DNA of 64,000 bases from Clostridiales bacterium (GTDB lineage Bacteria > Bacillota > Clostridia > Oscillospirales > CAG-272). The stretch is taken from the NCBI GenBank assembly GCA_011957885.1, contig BLMO01000077.1, positions 1 to 64,000 on the forward strand, in the 5' to 3' direction. This document shows positions 27,400-36,441 of this stretch, in pieces (within the stretch, counting starts at the first letter, position 1; every line of letters begins with the position of its first letter). The position numbers and the translations under genes are program-made. The notes below the pieces were generated by a model, which saw nothing but the letters and a program-made list of their open reading frames with translations, did no database searches and was not told where the DNA came from.

Positions 27400-27866
27400 T
27401 GATCGTTGTCGTAATCTCCGTACATAATCAGGAATGTATCTTGCAAGCCGGTTTCTGATCGGCAAAGCAGTTTAGCCAATAGAAAATGGATGCCGCAGCA
27501 TCGCAAAAGCAAAGGATTATCCTAGAAGAATGTGCGCGTATGTCAAATCAATTGGATCTGCGGGAAAACGACGTGGATACCCTTTTAATAGAGGCATAGG
27601 AAGCATTTTCTGAAAGCGCGCAAAAAACAATATACATTTAGACTGGAATATAGAGGAACATTATCCGAAGCTGTATTGCGACAAGGAACGCATTATGCAA
27701 GTGCTTGGTATTCTCTTGGATAATGCGATCGCACATGCCCAATCCAACGATACAATTCAAATGGGTGCTAAGGCAGAGGCGAACTATATTGTTTTCTATG
27801 TAATGGTACAATTTCATTAGAAGATACGCCAGGCGGCGGCTACACTTTTGAAATATACATACCAAT
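27400..27866 (+). pseudogene. decayed sensor histidine kinase
   Basis: Plus-strand fragments in shifting frames show kinase features. QRIILEECARMSNQL lies near 27508. A HATPase N-box (YPKLYCDKERIMQVLGILLDN, then AIAHA) lies at about 27661-27740. A final G-box region (GGGYTFEIYIPIE) ends near 27870. A stop and at least two frame changes separate them, and the phospho-His and lid regions are missing. Facing the exporter remnants, it was probably the sensor of that peptide-resistance module. Confidence 0.75.
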
Positions 27867-27871
27867 AGAAA

Positions 27872-27896
27872 ACGCCACCTGCTTAGCAGGTGGCGT
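27872..27896. terminator. GC-rich hairpin after the kinase remnant
   Basis: ACGCCACCTGC, loop TTA, GCAGGTGGCGT is a perfect 11-base-pair stem followed by AAAAGAG on the plus strand and TTTTCTATT on the minus strand. It is likely a relic terminator of the decayed genes. Confidence 0.6.
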
Positions 27897-27987
27897 AAAA
27901 GAGATTTCAGAGCGCAAATTTTACCATTAAACAAAGGGAGACGGCACGGCCAAGGCCAAGCGCAGCGGTTGAGCACAAATTTTATTA

Positions 27988-28035
27988 GGCCCCCTTGTGC
28001 GGGATTCGTTTTCGAATCCCTGGGGCATCCCGTGT
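27988..28035. repeat. partial palindromic element with perfect hairpin
   Basis: GGCCCCCTTGTGC resembles the end of the window's dispersed repeat. It runs into a perfect hairpin GGGATTCG-TTTT-CGAATCCC (28001-28020). This is probably a degenerate copy; it is not a tRNA T-arm. Confidence 0.45.
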
Positions 28036-28074
28036 AGCAGGTATAGTACTTTCGTGCTGGTGCTTATGATTGAT

Positions 28075-29061
28075 TTATTTGTGCCGCGTCAGCCACATTG
28101 CGTTGACCAGGTACAGTAAACGTACATGTGTCCCCCGCATAAGCATCCAAAATAGCCGATCCTTTTTGGATAACTGATCTTTTTTAAGATCAACAAGCGC
28201 TTTCTTCGTTACTGTATCACAGCATATTTCCCGTAGCCTGTTCAGTTTATCTTTTTTTGTCTTTTCTATCTGAACAACTCCCAGCGTAGCAAGCTGCAGA
28301 TTTTTAAAATGAAAATAGGACAGCTTACTGGTTTGAAATGCGCCTTCATATATATTCAAATAAGCCATGCATGCTTTATATAGACGGTTTGCAATTTCAT
28401 ACATGTTTGCACGCAGTTTTACACTGAGACTTCCTGCAATATTTCTGCGGTAGCAATACAAAGCCTTATCCAGATAAGCAATGGAAGAAATACTACGAAA
28501 ATACTGCAAATTGAACAACAGATCCTCGCCCAAATCAATAGACGCGTCAAATTCGCAGTGAATCAGTGTTTTTTTATACAGCTTATTACAAGGCGAGTTC
28601 ATCAGCGTTGCAGAATACTCTGCTGCAAAGAATACTGCCGCATCACTGCCCTGCAGCATTGCACATGGCGGCGTTTCTTCCGATGCATCTGCTATGGAAT
28701 CTGAAAAAAACGCAATGCCGCACACAACACAGTCTGCCTGCTGAGATTCCATGATCTCCGTCATTTCTGCTACCATGCTGTTTTTTAAAACATCGTCACT
28801 ATCCGCAAAAAGGATCATATCACCCTTAGCAACCTGCAAACCATGATTCCGCGCGGCGGAAACACCGCTGTTTTCCTGCCTGAAAAAGGCAACCCGCGGA
28901 TCCTGTCGGGCAAAACGGTCACAAATTATCGGCGACGTATCTGTTGAACCATCATCGATCAAAACGCACTCTATATCCTGATATGTTTGACCCAGAATAC
29001 TCTCTACACATTCTGCAAGATACTTTTCCGCATTATATACCGGAACAATAATACTAACCAA
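28075..29061 (-). CDS. family 2 glycosyltransferase
   Basis: This 328-residue enzyme transfers a sugar from a nucleotide donor to an unknown cell-surface acceptor. The GT-A fold is clear from the opening SIIVPVYNAEKYLAECVESIL, the CVLIDDGSTDTS segment and the DxD-type metal motif FADSDD. The C-terminal 100 residues are basic and helical without a membrane anchor. The start is a TTG at 29061 with GGGGGAG nine bases upstream. It is encoded 22 bases after an atypical regulator gene and could be its partner. Acceptor and pathway are not deducible. Confidence 0.9.
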   Translation of the reverse strand: MVSIIVPVYNAEKYLAECVESILGQTYQDIECVLIDDGSTDTSPIICDRFARQDPRVAFFRQENSGVSAARNHGLQVAKGDMILFADSDDVLKNSMVAEMTEIMESQQADCVVCGIAFFSDSIADASEETPPCAMLQGSDAAVFFAAEYSATLMNSPCNKLYKKTLIHCEFDASIDLGEDLLFNLQYFRSISSIAYLDKALYCYRRNIAGSLSVKLRANMYEIANRLYKACMAYLNIYEGAFQTSKLSYFHFKNLQLATLGVVQIEKTKKDKLNRLREICCDTVTKKALVDLKKDQLSKKDRLFWMLMRGTHVRLLYLVNAMWLTRHK

Positions 29062-29083
29062 AATCTTTTCTCCCCCATTTTCA

Positions 29084-29671
29084 TTAAAATATATGGAGTC
29101 TGTATCCTTTATAACGTTTGCACTCTACAATGTCAGCACCGGCGGTCTTATTCGCCTTATTATTCATATTGCATATATGTACGGCAACTGCACCGGCCGC
29201 ACTGCGGCCCTGTTCCAAGCAGTAGGCTGCGAGCTGTTCCTTGGTGTAGTATACTTTTTCTTTTGTTTCCGGATCAATCGGTGCATATCGCAGCATGGTA
29301 AGAATCCGCTGCTCATTCGGAGTCAGATACAACGGTTTTCCGCAAAACAAAACATCCCCGTTTTTTATCAGCACTCTGGAAATCTTACTTGTTCCGAAAA
29401 TATCACCGTATCGCTCTGAAAAAGTATTGACAATATAATTGTAAAGTTCCTTCACATCCTCGTGGAGGTATACAGGATCCTGATTGTGTATTCCTGCCAA
29501 ATAAACAGCATCCTCAAACAGATATTTTTCTGTTACCAATGTAAAAGCAGCCGGTAAATATGCATCATATTGGGCTGCATCTGCCACCAGACACGGAATG
29601 TTTTCCGAAAGAAATCTCTGGCGAATTTCCCCGCGGAATTTTCGCTGTGTGTTGTCAATGATTAAAATCAT
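29084..29671 (-). CDS. winged-helix protein with degenerate receiver-like domain
   Basis: This 195-residue protein has an N-terminal alpha/beta domain starting like a receiver (MILIIDNTQRKF) but lacking the acidic pair and any Asp at the expected third strand, where it reads FTLVTEKYL. The C-terminal half fits an OmpR-type winged helix: KPLYLTPNEQRILTMLRY as the first helix region, VHICNMNNKANKTAG as the recognition helix and CKRYKGYRLHIF as the wing. It is thus a phosphorylation-independent orphan regulator by inference. No kinase gene is adjacent; the glycosyltransferase follows. Confidence 0.7.
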   Translation of the reverse strand: MILIIDNTQRKFRGEIRQRFLSENIPCLVADAAQYDAYLPAAFTLVTEKYLFEDAVYLAGIHNQDPVYLHEDVKELYNYIVNTFSERYGDIFGTSKISRVLIKNGDVLFCGKPLYLTPNEQRILTMLRYAPIDPETKEKVYYTKEQLAAYCLEQGRSAAGAVAVHICNMNNKANKTAGADIVECKRYKGYRLHIF

Positions 29672-29738
29672 AATTCATATTTCTCTTTTCCCTGCATATA
29701 ATTGGATAGCTGTATTAACAGAAAGGCGGAATATATAT

Positions 29739-30236
29739 ATGTTTGTATGTTCTTTAAAAGCAAGCTCGCTGAAATTCGCGGGCGTAATCGGTATTGCCGT
29801 AGCTGCACTCATTGCTCTGCTCATTCTGATGCCACCAACACAGGACGTATCAGCAGGCGCAATTCTGGAAGACAACGGAACAATCAATTTTGAAAAAATC
29901 AAAACAAACGAAAATAGGCTGGAATTTTTATCCCAGTTCGGCTGGGAAGCTGGAAAGGACGCAGTCGAAGAAGTCGAGGTGCGTATTCCTTCGGACTTTG
30001 ACAAGGTTATGAATGCGTACAATGAAGTGCAGAAAGCGCAAGGACTGGATCTTGCCAAATATAAAGGAAAGACAGCCACACGCTATACATATCAAATCAC
30101 AAATTACCCGGATTATGACGGCACTGTCTACGCCAACATAATTGTATACAAAAACCGGGTGATCGGCGGAGACATCTGTTCCTCCGATGTGTCCGGATTT
30201 ATACACGGGTTTGCACTGCCCACACAGGCAGAATAG
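29739..30236 (+). CDS. membrane-anchored DUF4830 protein
   Basis: This 165-residue protein has a single N-terminal membrane helix (FAGVIGIAVAALIALLILM) and an external domain with the DUF4830 pattern: NRLEFLSQFGWE near 60, VRIPSDFDKVMNAYN and a late VYANIIVYKNRVIGGDICS. The domain's function is unknown; it is frequent in sporulating Clostridia. The ATG at 29739 follows AAAGGCGG. It converges on mutS2, with only 3 bases between the stops, and no hairpin is visible between them. Confidence 0.8.
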   Translation: MFVCSLKASSLKFAGVIGIAVAALIALLILMPPTQDVSAGAILEDNGTINFEKIKTNENRLEFLSQFGWEAGKDAVEEVEVRIPSDFDKVMNAYNEVQKAQGLDLAKYKGKTATRYTYQITNYPDYDGTVYANIIVYKNRVIGGDICSSDVSGFIHGFALPTQAE

Positions 30237-30239
30237 GGA

Positions 30240-32612
30240 TTATTTGTGGCGCAGCTCCACTACAGTTACGCCATAGTCGCCTTCTCCATATTGACCGACA
30301 CGGTAGGATTCCACACGTGTATCCCGTTTCAAAGCATTCCAGATTGCTTTGCGAAGCGCACCGGTTCCTTTCCCATGAATCACTGTGACACTATAGATTC
30401 CGGCAACCAGCGCATCGTCTAAATACCGATCCAGCATAAAGCAGGCATCATCGCCGATCATTCCCCGCACGTCAAGCTCCGGCTTAAAGGACCTTGCAGC
30501 GGCGGCTTTGTAGGCAGAACGTGATGTCTGCTTTCCCTTATCCCGCACCGTTGCCTCTTCCTCAACCAAACGCAATTGGGAAATGTGCATTTTGGTTTTC
30601 AAAATACCCATTTGGATATTTACATTTCCCTTTTTATCCGGATCTTCCAATAGAGTCCCCTTTGTACCGAGGCTGCGGTGGATAACCGCATCCCCTTTTT
30701 TTAAGGCTCTAGGCAATACATAATCATCGTCTTTTTCTTCCGGCGTATTCTTGTCGTAAAAATCCTTTACTTTTGTTTTAATATTTCGTTTTGCTGATGC
30801 AATTTTATCTCCAAAGTTTTCCGACTCTTTCGCACGCTTTGCTTCATCCAACTGCTTTAATATATAATCGCTGGAAGCACGTGCGCTGTCCAGAATCTGC
30901 CGCGCTTTCTCCATAGTACGAGTGGCCTCTTTTTCAGCCTGATCCAGTTTTTCATGCAGGGTAGATTCCGCATCGCGCTTGAAATTCTCGTATTCAATGC
31001 GCAGCGCCTGAGCTTTTTCTTTTTCTGCCTCTAATGCGAATCGCTGGGCTTCCATTTTTTCGATGACTGCCTCAAAGCTCCTGCTGCCATGATCTACGTA
31101 CCCTTTTGCCCGTTCTATAATCTGCCGGGAAATCCCCAATCGCTCAGATATAGCAAAAGCGTTGGATTTGCCCGGTGTGCCAATCATCAAACGGTATGTG
31201 GGACGCAGGGTTTCTACATCAAATTCACAGGACGCATTGCACACGCCTTCCCGTTCGATGGCAAATGCTTTCAGTTCCGCATAGTGAGTAGTTGCCGCAC
31301 AAATTGCACCTGCAGCAAGGACTTCTTCCAATATGGACGTTGCCAGCGCAGCACCTTCCACCGGATCTGTTCCGGATCCAAGCTCATCAAACAAAACAAG
31401 CGATTGATCCGTCATCTGCTCCAGAATGGATACAATACCTACCATATGAGAGGAGAATGTAGATAGCGACTGTTCGATTGACTGTTCATCACCGATATCT
31501 GCAAATACCGCGTCAAAAACGCAGACAGCTGCCTGCTCACAGGGGAGCTGCATGCCCGCCTGTGCCATCAAGGAAAACAATCCAAGAGTTTTCAATGCTA
31601 CAGTCTTTCCGCCTGTATTTGGTCCGGTAATCACCAACATGCTGTATTCGCCGCCAAGCAGAATATTCACAGGCACTGCCTGTTCGATCAGCGGATGACG
31701 GCATCGGATCAGTTCTACCCGCCGTTCTTCCGTAATCGTTGGGGCGCAGGCGTTCATGCGGTAAGCAAGCTCAGCGCATGCAAAAATAAAAGCAAGCTCC
31801 GTTATATTTTTGTAGTCACATACGATGGTAAAGGCACTGGCAGCAACCAAGCCGGAAAGCTCCCACAAAATCCGTTCAATTTCATGTTCCTTCTCGCTTT
31901 GCAGCTGACGCAGCTCGTTATTTGCTTCAACCACCCGCATCGGCTCAATAAACAAAGTAGCGCCGGATGCAGAAGTGTCGTGTACAAGCCCTTTGATTTC
32001 GTTTTTATATTCGCTTTTCACCGGGATTACAAAACGTCCTCCGCGGGTTGTAACAATGTTTTCCTGCAAATATTTGGAGTAAGCACTACCCTGGGTATAC
32101 TGCTGCATCAAATCCGCAATACGCGCATTGGTTTTTCGGATCTTCTGACAGATATCCATAAGTGCAGGACTCGCATCATCCGCAACCATTTCTTCCGAAA
32201 CAATTGCACGGCTGATTTTTTCCTCCAGGGATTTTTCCGGAACAAGCCGTTCAAAAATCTCATCCAGCGAAGTATCAAAAAGCCGATCGCTTTTGCTGTA
32301 TTCTAAAAGGGATCTTGCAGTGCGCAGCACATTGGCGCAATCCAAAAGATCCCGCATAGAGAGAATCGCACCTTTTTCTGCCCGCTCACATGCTCCGAGT
32401 ACATCCCGCACAGATCCGAAGGAAGGCGTTCCCTTTTGTCCCTGCAAGCGTTTTGCATCGGCTGTATGAAGCTGTCTGCGGCGAATTTCATCCATATCAT
32501 CAGAAGGCGCAAGCGCCAATGCACGTTGGCGCGCGCCTTCCGTTAAGGCACCGGCTGCAAGCAGCTGCCGGATTTTATCAAATTCTAAAATAGAAAATAT
32601 TTTTTCGTTCAT
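30240..32612 (-). CDS. mutS2: MutS2 ATPase/endonuclease with Smr domain
   Basis: This 790-residue protein is MutS2, which acts in anti-recombination and in rescue of collided ribosomes (RqcU in Bacillus). The MutS core and clamp lead into the ATPase with Walker A TGPNTGGKT and Walker B LVLFDELGSGTDP. A long coiled coil (about 510-600), a KOW-like segment and a C-terminal Smr nuclease domain follow, with LDVRG near 713 and the catalytic HGKGTGALR loop. The length is normal. It is the last gene of a phoH-ybeY-era-recO-mutS2 series and sits in the same genome neighbourhood as its ribosome-rescue partner rqcH, though not adjacent. Confidence 0.96.
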   Translation of the reverse strand: MNEKIFSILEFDKIRQLLAAGALTEGARQRALALAPSDDMDEIRRRQLHTADAKRLQGQKGTPSFGSVRDVLGACERAEKGAILSMRDLLDCANVLRTARSLLEYSKSDRLFDTSLDEIFERLVPEKSLEEKISRAIVSEEMVADDASPALMDICQKIRKTNARIADLMQQYTQGSAYSKYLQENIVTTRGGRFVIPVKSEYKNEIKGLVHDTSASGATLFIEPMRVVEANNELRQLQSEKEHEIERILWELSGLVAASAFTIVCDYKNITELAFIFACAELAYRMNACAPTITEERRVELIRCRHPLIEQAVPVNILLGGEYSMLVITGPNTGGKTVALKTLGLFSLMAQAGMQLPCEQAAVCVFDAVFADIGDEQSIEQSLSTFSSHMVGIVSILEQMTDQSLVLFDELGSGTDPVEGAALATSILEEVLAAGAICAATTHYAELKAFAIEREGVCNASCEFDVETLRPTYRLMIGTPGKSNAFAISERLGISRQIIERAKGYVDHGSRSFEAVIEKMEAQRFALEAEKEKAQALRIEYENFKRDAESTLHEKLDQAEKEATRTMEKARQILDSARASSDYILKQLDEAKRAKESENFGDKIASAKRNIKTKVKDFYDKNTPEEKDDDYVLPRALKKGDAVIHRSLGTKGTLLEDPDKKGNVNIQMGILKTKMHISQLRLVEEEATVRDKGKQTSRSAYKAAAARSFKPELDVRGMIGDDACFMLDRYLDDALVAGIYSVTVIHGKGTGALRKAIWNALKRDTRVESYRVGQYGEGDYGVTVVELRHK

Positions 32613-32663
32613 ATCACCATTTTAATTTATAGCATTCCTTATCAGGTATGCCTTGCAAGTTGT

Positions 32664-33455
32664 TTATAATAACAAAGATTTATAAAAACTCAGTGTGGAA
32701 AAAGAGTGTTCAATATGATGCAGAAGATACTTTTCACAAGCTTTTGCAAATAAATGCACGTCATCCTCTTCCAAAGAAAACGAAAGAAAACGATTTACAG
32801 GAGCCGATGCTACAAAACGCATAGCAGAAAGGACGCCAGACGTCAAAAACATATAATACTGCGCCGTTCCATCGCTGTCCGGTGCGGCTGTCTCCGCTTC
32901 CTGTCTTGCCTGATCCCTGCAGGAACGGCACAAAATTCTACCGTTCATAATATCCAGATACATCATGTCAGTATCGCTGCACCCACACATGCCGCACCCC
33001 TCAAGCTGCGGCTGAAATCCGGTTTCACAGGCACATTTGAATTCAAACGCCCCTTTAAGAAGACGCAGATCCAGATCTTTTTCACTGAGCGCATACAGCG
33101 CGTTTAAAGTCAAACGCAAAAGTGCCGGATCCGCAGCCCCCTCCACCGAACTATCGGCGCAAATATCACACAGGTATGCAGCAAGCGCCATTTTATCCAA
33201 ATCTGTACGCAATCCGTAAAAGCACTGGGACAATTCGCTTTCGACAATGTAATAGTATTTTCCACTGCGCCGCAATGTGAAAGTGCTGTAGCAAAAAGGC
33301 TGACATGTCGCCATATTTTTGCTTTTCAGACTTTTAACGCCTTTGCCCATAATGGATAGAAGCCCCTGCTCCATTGTAACCAGGGTGATGATCTTATCAT
33401 ATTCACCTACTTCCGTCTCACGAACGGTAAGGCCATGCACAGTCAATTTTTCCAT
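32664..33455 (-). CDS. recO: DNA repair protein RecO
   Basis: This 263-residue protein loads RecA with RecR onto SSB-covered DNA. An N-terminal OB fold starts VHGLTVRETEVGEYDKIITLVT. A central helical region follows, and a zinc site is built from Cys pairs in CGMCGC and ILCRSC. GGAGTGAT precedes the ATG. The era-recO order is usual in Firmicutes. Confidence 0.94.
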   Translation of the reverse strand: MEKLTVHGLTVRETEVGEYDKIITLVTMEQGLLSIMGKGVKSLKSKNMATCQPFCYSTFTLRRSGKYYYIVESELSQCFYGLRTDLDKMALAAYLCDICADSSVEGAADPALLRLTLNALYALSEKDLDLRLLKGAFEFKCACETGFQPQLEGCGMCGCSDTDMMYLDIMNGRILCRSCRDQARQEAETAAPDSDGTAQYYMFLTSGVLSAMRFVASAPVNRFLSFSLEEDDVHLFAKACEKYLLHHIEHSFSTLSFYKSLLL

Positions 33456-33464
33456 AGAATCGGA

Positions 33465-34358
33465 TCACTCCAGATTTTTGGGATTGTATCCAAAGTTGTG
33501 CAGGTTAAAGTCACTGTCCCTCCAATTTTCCTTCACTTTAACCCATAGGTTTAAATATACCTTCATCCCAAAGAAATTTTCCAGGTCTTCTCTTGCGCGG
33601 GATCCGATCATTTTTAGAGTTTGACCGCCCTTGCCTACAATAATCCCTTTGTGGGATTCCCGCTCACAGAAAATTTCTGCCCGAATGGAAATCAGCTTAT
33701 CTGTCTCTTTGAATTCTTCAATCACAACTGCCGCGCCGTGGGGAATTTCCTCCGACAGGGAGCGGAGCATTTTTTCCCGGATAAATTCTGCGGCAATCTG
33801 TCGCTCCGGCTGATCGGTAAGCATATCCTCTTCAAACATCCAATCTGACGGATAGAGAAATTTTTCCGCTTCCTCCAGCACCACATCTACATTTTTCTCC
33901 TTCAGCGCGCTGACTGGTACAAACGCATCAAACGCATACAAGGCCGCATACTGCTCTATTGTTTTGGCAAGCTGTTCCCGATTATACAAATCCAACTTAT
34001 TCAAGACTAAAATCGCAGGCAGTCCTGCCTCTTTGATCTGGTTCACAACATTTTGTTCCACCATTCCCGGGGCACGTCCGGCATCTGCAATAAGGATCAC
34101 CGCATCTGCGCTCCCCATAGAGGAACGCACACTTTTCATCATATAATTTCCAAGCTTCGTCTTAGGTTTGTGTATTCCAGGGGTATCCAAAAAGACAAAC
34201 TGATTTTCATCTTTGGTTAAAACGCCCATGATCCGGTTTCTGGTTGTCTGGGGCTTACTGGATACGATTACCACCTTTTCTCCAAGCAGCGCATTCATAA
34301 GTGTCGATTTTCCCACATTTGGTCTGCCGACAATAGCAATAAAAGCAGTTTTTTTCAT
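33465..34358 (-). CDS. era: GTPase Era
   Basis: This 297-residue GTPase checks 16S rRNA 3'-end maturation during 30S assembly. G1 is GRPNVGKST near 10, G3 FLDTPGIHKPK and G4 LNKLD. The C-terminal KH domain has the GIIVGKGGQTLKMIG loop that binds the anti-Shine-Dalgarno region. Its ATG overlaps the ybeY stop by 4 bases (ATGA). Confidence 0.97.
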   Translation of the reverse strand: MKKTAFIAIVGRPNVGKSTLMNALLGEKVVIVSSKPQTTRNRIMGVLTKDENQFVFLDTPGIHKPKTKLGNYMMKSVRSSMGSADAVILIADAGRAPGMVEQNVVNQIKEAGLPAILVLNKLDLYNREQLAKTIEQYAALYAFDAFVPVSALKEKNVDVVLEEAEKFLYPSDWMFEEDMLTDQPERQIAAEFIREKMLRSLSEEIPHGAAVVIEEFKETDKLISIRAEIFCERESHKGIIVGKGGQTLKMIGSRAREDLENFFGMKVYLNLWVKVKENWRDSDFNLHNFGYNPKNLE

Positions 34359-34864
34359 TCTTCTGTTTCACTTTCTGTATTTTGATTCGTATCCCGTCCG
34401 ATTTTCATTTCTGCAAGCACCGCATGCTGCTTTTCAAACATTTCGTCTTCTGCCCTCTGGGAAAGCTCGTGATCATATCCCAATAAATGCAGCGTAGAAT
34501 GAACAGTTAAAAAAGCTGCTTCCCGGCGGAAGCTGTGGGCATACTCATTTGCCTGTTCCTGCGCCCGTTCTAATGAAATTACAATATCTCCGAGGGGCAA
34601 AGATTCTTCATTCTGTGGAACTTCTTCCGACTGAAAGTCAAACATGGGAAAGGACAGCACATCCGTTGGGCAATCTTTCTCGCGGTATTCTTTGTTTAAC
34701 GTCTGAATACCTGCATTATCGGTAAACGTAACAGAAACCTCGCAATCAGCAGAAAAGTTCTCACATTGCAGAGTTTCCAGAATTGCGCTCTGAATAAGTG
34801 CCTCCAGCGCATCATCCACAGGGATCTGATCCTGATCATTATTAAAATACACTTTCAGCTTCAT
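34355..34864 (-). CDS. ybeY: endoribonuclease YbeY
   Basis: This 169-residue zinc endoribonuclease processes the 3' end of 16S rRNA and takes part in 70S quality control. The metal-binding motif HSTLHLLGYDH with its three His residues is intact near residue 125, and the KEYREKDCPTDVLSFP segment is conserved. The ATG at 34864 follows GGAAAGGG; the in-frame start at 34891 is less likely. It is coupled to era. Confidence 0.95.
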   Translation of the reverse strand: MKLKVYFNNDQDQIPVDDALEALIQSAILETLQCENFSADCEVSVTFTDNAGIQTLNKEYREKDCPTDVLSFPMFDFQSEEVPQNEESLPLGDIVISLERAQEQANEYAHSFRREAAFLTVHSTLHLLGYDHELSQRAEDEMFEKQHAVLAEMKIGRDTNQNTESETEE

Positions 34865-34995
34865 AGTGTTCCCTTTCCAGTTTAAATTCATATTCTGTTA
34901 TATTATACAACTTTTTACAGGTATTTGTAAAGAGTTATTTGAAAAAGGCTTTTTAAAACCGTAAACAAAAACCTCTATAAATTGAAGGTAGTTTT

Positions 34996-35053
34996 AACAA
35001 TCCCTCCGTCACAGCTACGCTGTGCCACCTCCCTTTACACAAAGGAGGCTTTT
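34996..35053. repeat. palindromic intergenic element, forward copy
   Basis: AACAATCCCTCCGTC leads into a short hairpin CACAGC-TACGC-TGTG, then CCTCCCTTTACACAAAGGAGG and CTTTT. It is a clean copy of the family and lies between ybeY and the phoH terminator. Confidence 0.85.
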
Positions 35054-35097
35054 GACCCTTTGCCGTACCGAAAAAGGCTTTCGGTTGCCATATAAAA

Positions 35098-35120
35098 CAG
35101 CACGGCTTTATGCCGTGCTG
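35098..35120 (-). terminator. intrinsic terminator after phoH
   Basis: CAGCACGGC and GCCGTGCTG form a perfect 9-base-pair stem with a 5-base loop, followed on the minus strand by TTTTATATGG. It lies 4 bases past the phoH stop, so ybeY needs its own promoter in 34865-35097; I could not assign one with confidence. Confidence 0.8.
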
Positions 35121-35124
35121 TACA

Positions 35125-36129
35125 TCACCATTTTGGTCTGTATTGCCGCGGCTTCTGCATCGGTCTATCCGCCTCGGCTTTTTCAAATGCTTTCACAATA
35201 TCTTTTACAATTTTATTCCGCACAACATCCCGATTATTCAGGCGAATAACAGATATTCCATCAATGCCACCTACAATAGAAGCACATTTTTCTAAACCTG
35301 AATCCGATTTATGCGGGAGATCAATCTGCGTTACATCTCCTGTAAGAACCATTTTCGAACCTTCACCTAATCGGGTCAAGGCCATCTTGATTGTGAAGAT
35401 TGAGGCGTTTTGACTTTCATCGATTAGAACCGCAGCCCGGTTTAAAGTACGACCGCGCATATATGCTAAAGGTGCAATTTCTATCGTTCCTTTCTCCCGA
35501 AGCCGTTCTGTTTTTTCTGCTCCGAAAATATCATACAACGCATCATTGAGTGGCCGCAGATATGGATCGACCTTTTGAGATAAATCGCCTGGGAGGAATC
35601 CCAAACGCTCCTCACCTGCTTCAATAGCCGGGCGGCTCATGATAATTCTGTCAATTTCTCCTCTTTTCAATTCTTCAGCAGCCTGTGCAACGGCAAGATA
35701 CGTTTTTCCGGTTCCCGCCGGTCCAATACAAATTGTAATTGTATTCTCTTTCATGGCTTTAATGTAATTTTTTTGCCCAAGAGTCTTACACTTAATTGGT
35801 GCTCCGCGGTTGGTAAGCGTAACGATGCTTTCCATTGCTTTGACTGTATCTTCAAGATTGCCATCTGTGACGGTATCGATCAACCGGTAAATCATATCCT
35901 GGTTAATTGTGTTTGCTTCTCCCCGTTCATATATCTGCTGTAAAGATTTTATGACAGAAACAGCATTCGCAACGCCTTGTTCATCCTCTCCCTTAATTTC
36001 CACTTTTGACTCTCGCAGCCCAATAAGAACGGAAAAAGCTTTTTCAATCATTCGCACAAAATGATCTTGACAGCCAAAGACAGCCTGCTGCTGATCAACT
36101 GTGCTGGTTTCTATATATTCTATTTGCAT
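35125..36129 (-). CDS. phoH: PhoH-family ATPase/RNA-binding protein
   Basis: This 334-residue protein belongs to the PhoH/YbeZ family found next to ybeY. An N-terminal KH-like region (FSVLIGLRESKVEIKGED) precedes the helicase-like ATPase with Walker A GPAGTGKTYLA, Walker B AAVLIDESQNA and a TGDVTQIDLP motif. It is probably an ATPase that helps YbeY in RNA processing. GAGAGG precedes the ATG. Confidence 0.95.
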   Translation of the reverse strand: MQIEYIETSTVDQQQAVFGCQDHFVRMIEKAFSVLIGLRESKVEIKGEDEQGVANAVSVIKSLQQIYERGEANTINQDMIYRLIDTVTDGNLEDTVKAMESIVTLTNRGAPIKCKTLGQKNYIKAMKENTITICIGPAGTGKTYLAVAQAAEELKRGEIDRIIMSRPAIEAGEERLGFLPGDLSQKVDPYLRPLNDALYDIFGAEKTERLREKGTIEIAPLAYMRGRTLNRAAVLIDESQNASIFTIKMALTRLGEGSKMVLTGDVTQIDLPHKSDSGLEKCASIVGGIDGISVIRLNNRDVVRNKIVKDIVKAFEKAEADRPMQKPRQYRPKW

Positions 36130-36307
36130 AAATGTGCCTCTCTTTCCTGTGGAATATATTCTTATTATAGTATACCAAACCGCACATCTATTTTCAAGAT
36201 TTCAAGAAAATCCGATTATATCTTTAGAAAAACATTTATGCATCTGGATACCCACACATCTGCTTAAAGTAAGCCTTTGATGCAATTTCTAATTCAATAC
36301 AAAAAAC
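36130..36307. other. intergenic region upstream of phoH
   Basis: No coding signal is present. It should hold the phoH promoter. Nothing else stands out before the hairpin at 36308. Confidence 0.4.
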
Positions 36308-36340
36308 AAGCGGTGCGGGGAGCCCCTCCCTGCACCGCTT
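36308..36340. terminator. strong terminator after the ACP/ABC operon
   Basis: AAGCGGTGC and GCACCGCTT, continued by GGGAG and CTCCC around a CCC loop, give a stem of about 15 pairs. T-rich sequence follows on both strands. It lies about 100 bases downstream of the last ABC gene and isolates that operon from phoH. Confidence 0.85.
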
Positions 36341-36441
36341 TTCTGTATTTATATGTATAAGGTAAAGACCTGACCATAAGTAATATAATCATGGCTTTTG
36401 AGGACATCTCCTAAAATTGAGCAACGTGGTCGGAGCAGATA

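Noticed and set aside
28001..28020. tRNA T-arm-like TTCGAATCCC
   Set aside because: The stem is a perfect 8-base palindrome with a 4-base loop; no acceptor, D or anticodon arm can be drawn.
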